DNA of 64,000 bases from Glebionis coronaria (taxonomy: Eukaryota; Streptophyta; Magnoliopsida; Asterales; Asteraceae), in the NCBI GenBank assembly GCA_025667525.1, contig CM046878.1, positions 402,559,275-402,623,274 of the forward strand, read 5' to 3'. The notes below the pieces were generated by a model. It had not been told where the DNA came from. It ran no database searches and saw nothing but the letters and a program-made list of their open reading frames with translations. The stretch's first letter is position 1. Each line of letters opens with the position of its first letter. The translations under genes were made by a program, and so were the position numbers. Below, in pieces: positions 60,399 through 64,000 of the stretch.

Positions 60399-61090
60399 TG
60401 ATGTGATCGTGATAGTATATGTTATAATTAGATACGTTATTGCTTAAATTAGAAAATTACCTTTAGGAAAAAGTAATAGTCTAAAATTACCAAAGACGGA
60501 TTCAAATAAACACGTGGGTGAACTAAGTTCGTTGTACACGAAGATCTTATGAATTTGAGAAGTTTTGTATCGATTTGGACAATTGATTCGAATTGGCTTT
60601 CGGTTTTTAAACTAAAAATTAAATCTACCAATTTAAAACTTAATTTTATCCTAAAGTGCATGAATCGTTACCCCGAATAAGTTTAATCTAAAAACAATTA
60701 CTACAAAATTAATGATAATTAAAATTTAAACTATTTAAAAATCTATTTAAAATAAACTATTTAATTAAAATACTTTTACGCTAATTAAAAATTTATTCAA
60801 AACTATTTTAATTCAAAAAAAATGTTAAAATCTAATTTATTTAAAAACTTACTTTATTAAAGACTAATTATTTAAAAAGACTAATTACTATCTAAAATTA
60901 ATTAAATATTCTAACTTTATAAAATTTATTGTTTTATTTATTTATATTTTTAAAACATTATAAAATTTATATCTAAAACTAATAATTCAAATTTAATAAA
61001 ATGAAAACAAGTATCAATATTAAACAATTTAACTGACAACTTTAATTCAATTTACTATATTATTTGAGTTGACTGTAAATAAACCAAACA

Positions 61091-61188
61091 GAGCATTTAG
61101 CTCAGATGGTAAACGTGTATGGCCTGTGACCAGGAGGTCACATGTTCGAATCCAATGAAGGACATTTTTGGTGATTTTTATTTTTTTG
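61091..61188 (+). mobile_element. SINE-like tRNA-derived unit
   Basis: A box TAGCTCAGATGG (61098-61109) and B box GTTCGAATCC (61144-61153) with 34 bases between, plus the GTGACCAGGAGGTCAC phrase common in plant SINE heads. A T-rich run (61172-61187) may be the tail. The acceptor stem does not pair, so it is not a working tRNA gene. Confidence 0.6.
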
Positions 61189-63380
61189 AAAGTAAAAAGT
61201 TTACACAGTCACAGGGGTGACTTTTTGTGGTTTAGTTGGACTGATAAAATCAGTAAGTTCACTAACAGACCAATTGTGTCTGTTAGCCTTTTTTGATCAG
61301 CAGATTAAAACAAAACAATCAAACTTAACCAATTCAGCAATGCAATCAAACTTCAACATAATAAACGGTTATCAGCGAGAAGGACTAACAAAGCTAAATC
61401 CAGTTACAAATCATGTGCACAAGTCAGATTCATCAATATTTAACACTAACGTTTCAGAAACAAAAATGCTAAACTCAATTAATTCAGCTACGTAAATTAC
61501 ACAGCCAAATCAAAAAGCAGAATGTAAGTAAAGTTTAGCTAGCACAAACTCAAACACTAAAACAACACAGGTATGCAAGTAATTCAATCAGTCACAAATT
61601 ACAGTTACTAAAGCATATACAATCAAGCAGATCTGAAAGTCAGCAGATTACTTAGAATGCACGAAACTGGTCCATGAAACCATAAAAACACAGCAATATC
61701 AATTCAGAATATTATCACAACCATTCAAGCAGATTCATAAATTCAATACTCAATATCAAATTACCAAGTAAATCACACATCGTCAACTAAAAATAATCTT
61801 TCTAAAGCTCAAATCAATAAACAGAAAACTTCAAAATCATTCTAGCTAACATTCTAAATTATCAGTCAAACTATAGCAATCCAAGGAATACACTTACAAA
61901 CATTTATCAGTTAAGATCATCCAAACAGTTAAATCAAATTAACATTAAACTAAAATTACTCTAAAAACATGAAAGTAAAATGGAGTGAACCTTTTGGAGA
62001 TAGCCTTTGAGACGAAGTGAGGCGCTGAGCCTACTTATCAAACCGAATCAACACCATTATTCACCATCACAATCGACATTCAATCCCACGAACCATCATA
62101 AATCTTAACAGCTTCAATTTAACCTATCCAGTGGGGATAGAATTCTTCCAAATTTCACTTTTAATTAATTTATTAAAGCTATGGAATAAACTTTAATCAA
62201 TTAATATTTTTATAATATTAAACATATTATCAAAAGAAAATTGTAATAAAAATTATAACAGTAAAATAACCAGACAGATTGAAACTTCAAAAATAACTTT
62301 TATTAATGACCGAGAATCATTACAAAACTTACTAAAAAGAAAAATACAATTTTCCTATTTATTTAAACATTATAACATTAAAGTAAAAATTGGATACCCA
62401 ATACATGATTTGAGGGGGTTTTTATAGGTGAACCGAGAGGGTGTGGGTTGAGGTGTTTGCTGAGGAAGAATCAACTTGAACCCTTGGATCGACATCTTTT
62501 CTTTCTCTTTCTTGTTGGTTATGATCTGAAGGTGGATATTAGCTCTCTCCTCACACGGATTTCCAAGGTGGCAATCCTTGTGCTAGTTGTGCTTCTACAA
62601 AGCTGATGTGGCTCCATTTTATTAGAAGATTGGTTTTTGGTGATGTGGTTCACCCAATGACACGCTGCCACGTGAAAGATGCCTTCCACCTCTACCATCC
62701 GAAAACAATGTGGATTTATTTACCCATCGCGTGAATCACACGTGCCAAGTGAAAGCCCCAAATTAATTTCACGATTTAGTGAATTAGGGTTTTGGAGGAA
62801 TAGTGAATAAAGTGCCTGGTTATTTAGGTTTGGGGAAGATAAAAGAAAGAGATGATACATAGATAGTATCGAAAAGGGTTTGTGTGGTGGACGATCAAGG
62901 TTTGGAGTGAGTGGGGTTTTTTTTACGTTTATTGTTTGACAAAAATTAAATAACTCTTTCCTCGTCCCTTTATTAAATTGATGGGCTTGGAACCATTTAT
63001 TACTTCCCTCGTCATATAATTTTTGGACAATGGGCTTTTGATCCAATCAGCTATCCATCAAAATAAAATGGGCCTTTGATCCAATGTATAGAACTTGTAA
63101 TATGGGCTTTTGATGGGCATTTTCCAAATAGTAAACCTTCATGAACTTCAAATGGGCTTTTGAGCCTATTTTCCAAAATGTGGGACCCACTAGGTCCAAA
63201 TAAGTTCAATCCACTAGAAACCGAGCTTGTAACTTGGCTTTGTCGATCTTTTCTTCATTCTCGTGTCGATTTCGCCGGTTTTCGTGAACCTTGGTACCTA
63301 CACACATAAAACAACAAACAAACATATGCAAGGCATTTTTGATACATTTATTGCATTTATTTATTGTTTTTAGATACAAT

Positions 63381-63406
63381 TGATATGAGTAAAATTACTC
63401 ATATCA
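63381..63406 (-). repeat. I LTR terminal palindrome
   Basis: Perfect 12-bp arms (TGATATGAGTAA and its complement) separated by two bases, exactly at the outer end of the LTR. Confidence 0.8.
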
Positions 63407-63447
63407 AACTCCCCCTTGCTAAGCAATTGTCGTGTCCTCACGCAATG
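63407..63447 (-). promoter_or_regulatory. I pre-PPT hairpin and polypurine tract
   Basis: Minus strand: ATTG-CGTG pairs with CACG-(A)-CAAT (63446-63426, one bulge, loop AGGA), then TGCTTAGC, then AAGGGGGAGTT abutting the LTR. Confidence 0.75.
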
Positions 63448-64000
63448 ATAAAATAAAACACTAACTACACCATTATTCAACTTATGACACTTCATTTTGT
63501 AAAGACATAATGTATTGCTTTCATTATTAGAAAAATAACTTTTAGGATCATAAAAATCAAATAGATTCATCGTCCCCGACTTTTCACTTTTCCATGCCAA
63601 GTGCAAAAACAAGATCATTGTCAATCATAAGCCCCAAAATTAAATCAACTCATACAAGTAATTTGTGTTAAACTCAATCTCCTATTATTCCTAATTGTAT
63701 CTCTAGATTTTACTTGTCATTCACCCAAAGGCTCATTTGACTTTATTTGATATTTATTAATCCAAAAATAAAGGTAAGAACGGTGTAAACTCAACACTCA
63801 AAACCTAACCTCGACTACAAAAATCATTGTCACTAAAGAAAGCCCACATCAAGAATAAGTTAACACATTTGAGGGATAAATCCCCGGACCCGAAATTTGG
63901 ATAATAGGACTACTTAAAAAGCAACAATAAACCTCCAAAGTCAATTATGACCTTATTAATTGAGTTAGCAACAACTACATCATATCACCTAGTGGCTCTT
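63448..64000 (-). other. I 3' untranslated region
   Basis: No gene. Phrases near 63780 (AACGGTGTAA) match the B untranslated region near 22935. Continues beyond the window. Confidence 0.55.

Larger units (their letters stand above)
60399..63406 (-). repeat. I 3' LTR (about 3.0 kb)
   Basis: Minus strand begins TGATATGAG and appears to end TCACATCA; the plus-strand left end TGATGTGATC and the TTTAGGAAAAA phrase that follows resemble the B LTR. It contains the SINE-like unit and long AT-rich stretches. The left boundary is inferred from similarity to B. Confidence 0.6.
60399..64000 (-). mobile_element. I: Athila-like element, 3' LTR and internal 3' end
   Basis: LTR 60399-63406, then PPT and untranslated DNA that resembles the B 3' untranslated region. 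The 5' part lies beyond the window. It is inserted in H. Confidence 0.7.

Noticed and set aside
61091..61162. Functional tRNA-His gene
   Set aside because: Acceptor and D stems do not pair and an anticodon arm cannot be formed convincingly; a SINE-type head fits better.

Overview
This is repeat-packed nuclear DNA of a flowering plant, with no recognisable host gene. Every coding segment I can identify is a gag, protease, reverse transcriptase, RNase H or integrase piece of an LTR retrotransposon, or a protein of a non-autonomous relative. The families (Athila/Tat-like Ty3/gypsy, Tekay-type chromoviruses, a Ty1/copia fragment, a tRNA-derived SINE-like unit), the AT-rich background and the depth of nesting suggest a large dicot genome. 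Asteraceae is possible from the look of the Gag and Pol proteins, but that is a weak inference.

Layout, left to right. A1 (1-18875, +) is a decayed autonomous Athila-like element that enters the window inside its protease; its integrase frame is still open. A2 (4521-16853, +, target duplication AGAGA) sits in the A1 3' untranslated region. It is a chromovirus with wrecked coding sequence and nearly identical 3.44-kb LTRs. B (18951-32619, -) has 3.55-kb LTRs and sits in the A1 3' LTR. It encodes Gag, protease and a long acidic tail but no RT, RNase H or integrase, and a 75-bp second leader stub lies beyond its 3' LTR. 32620-33413 is flanking DNA with an ATTCCGAT array. C (33414-41263, +, target duplication ATATA) carries one 517-residue ORF and no pol. 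D (41995-52367, -, target duplication GCTGC) is a nearly complete Tekay chromovirus with three TGA stops and one frameshift. C and D both sit in an older LTR, E1 (pieces at 41269-41994 and 52373-52745). Then come a copia 3' end J (52746-53638, -), the E-family 5' LTR and leader E2 (53639 to about 57480, +), a truncated Athila-like gag F (57482 to about 58950, -), an LTR fragment with a clear promoter G (about 58960-59572, +), a piece of A2-type LTR H (59573-60398, -), and I (60399-64000 and beyond, -), an Athila-like 3' LTR plus internal DNA that contains a SINE-like unit.

How the parts relate. Autonomous A1 and pol-less B and C share the same 3' architecture. A conserved block with an imperfect hairpin follows the last ORF. 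An internal module follows it: a stem-loop with an RGGR-type loop, then a polypurine tract. A second copy of the same module abuts the 3' LTR. Within each element the polypurine 11-mer is the same in all or nearly all copies (AAGTGTAGGGG in A1 and C, TAGTATGGGGG in B). The pre-PPT stem-loop also occurs in A2 and I and, imperfectly, in D. I infer that these are shared cis signals for plus-strand priming or RNA handling that let B and C use enzymes from A1-like elements. This shared 3' architecture and the DPG-motif/hydrophobic-tail proteins of B and C are the most interesting content of the window.
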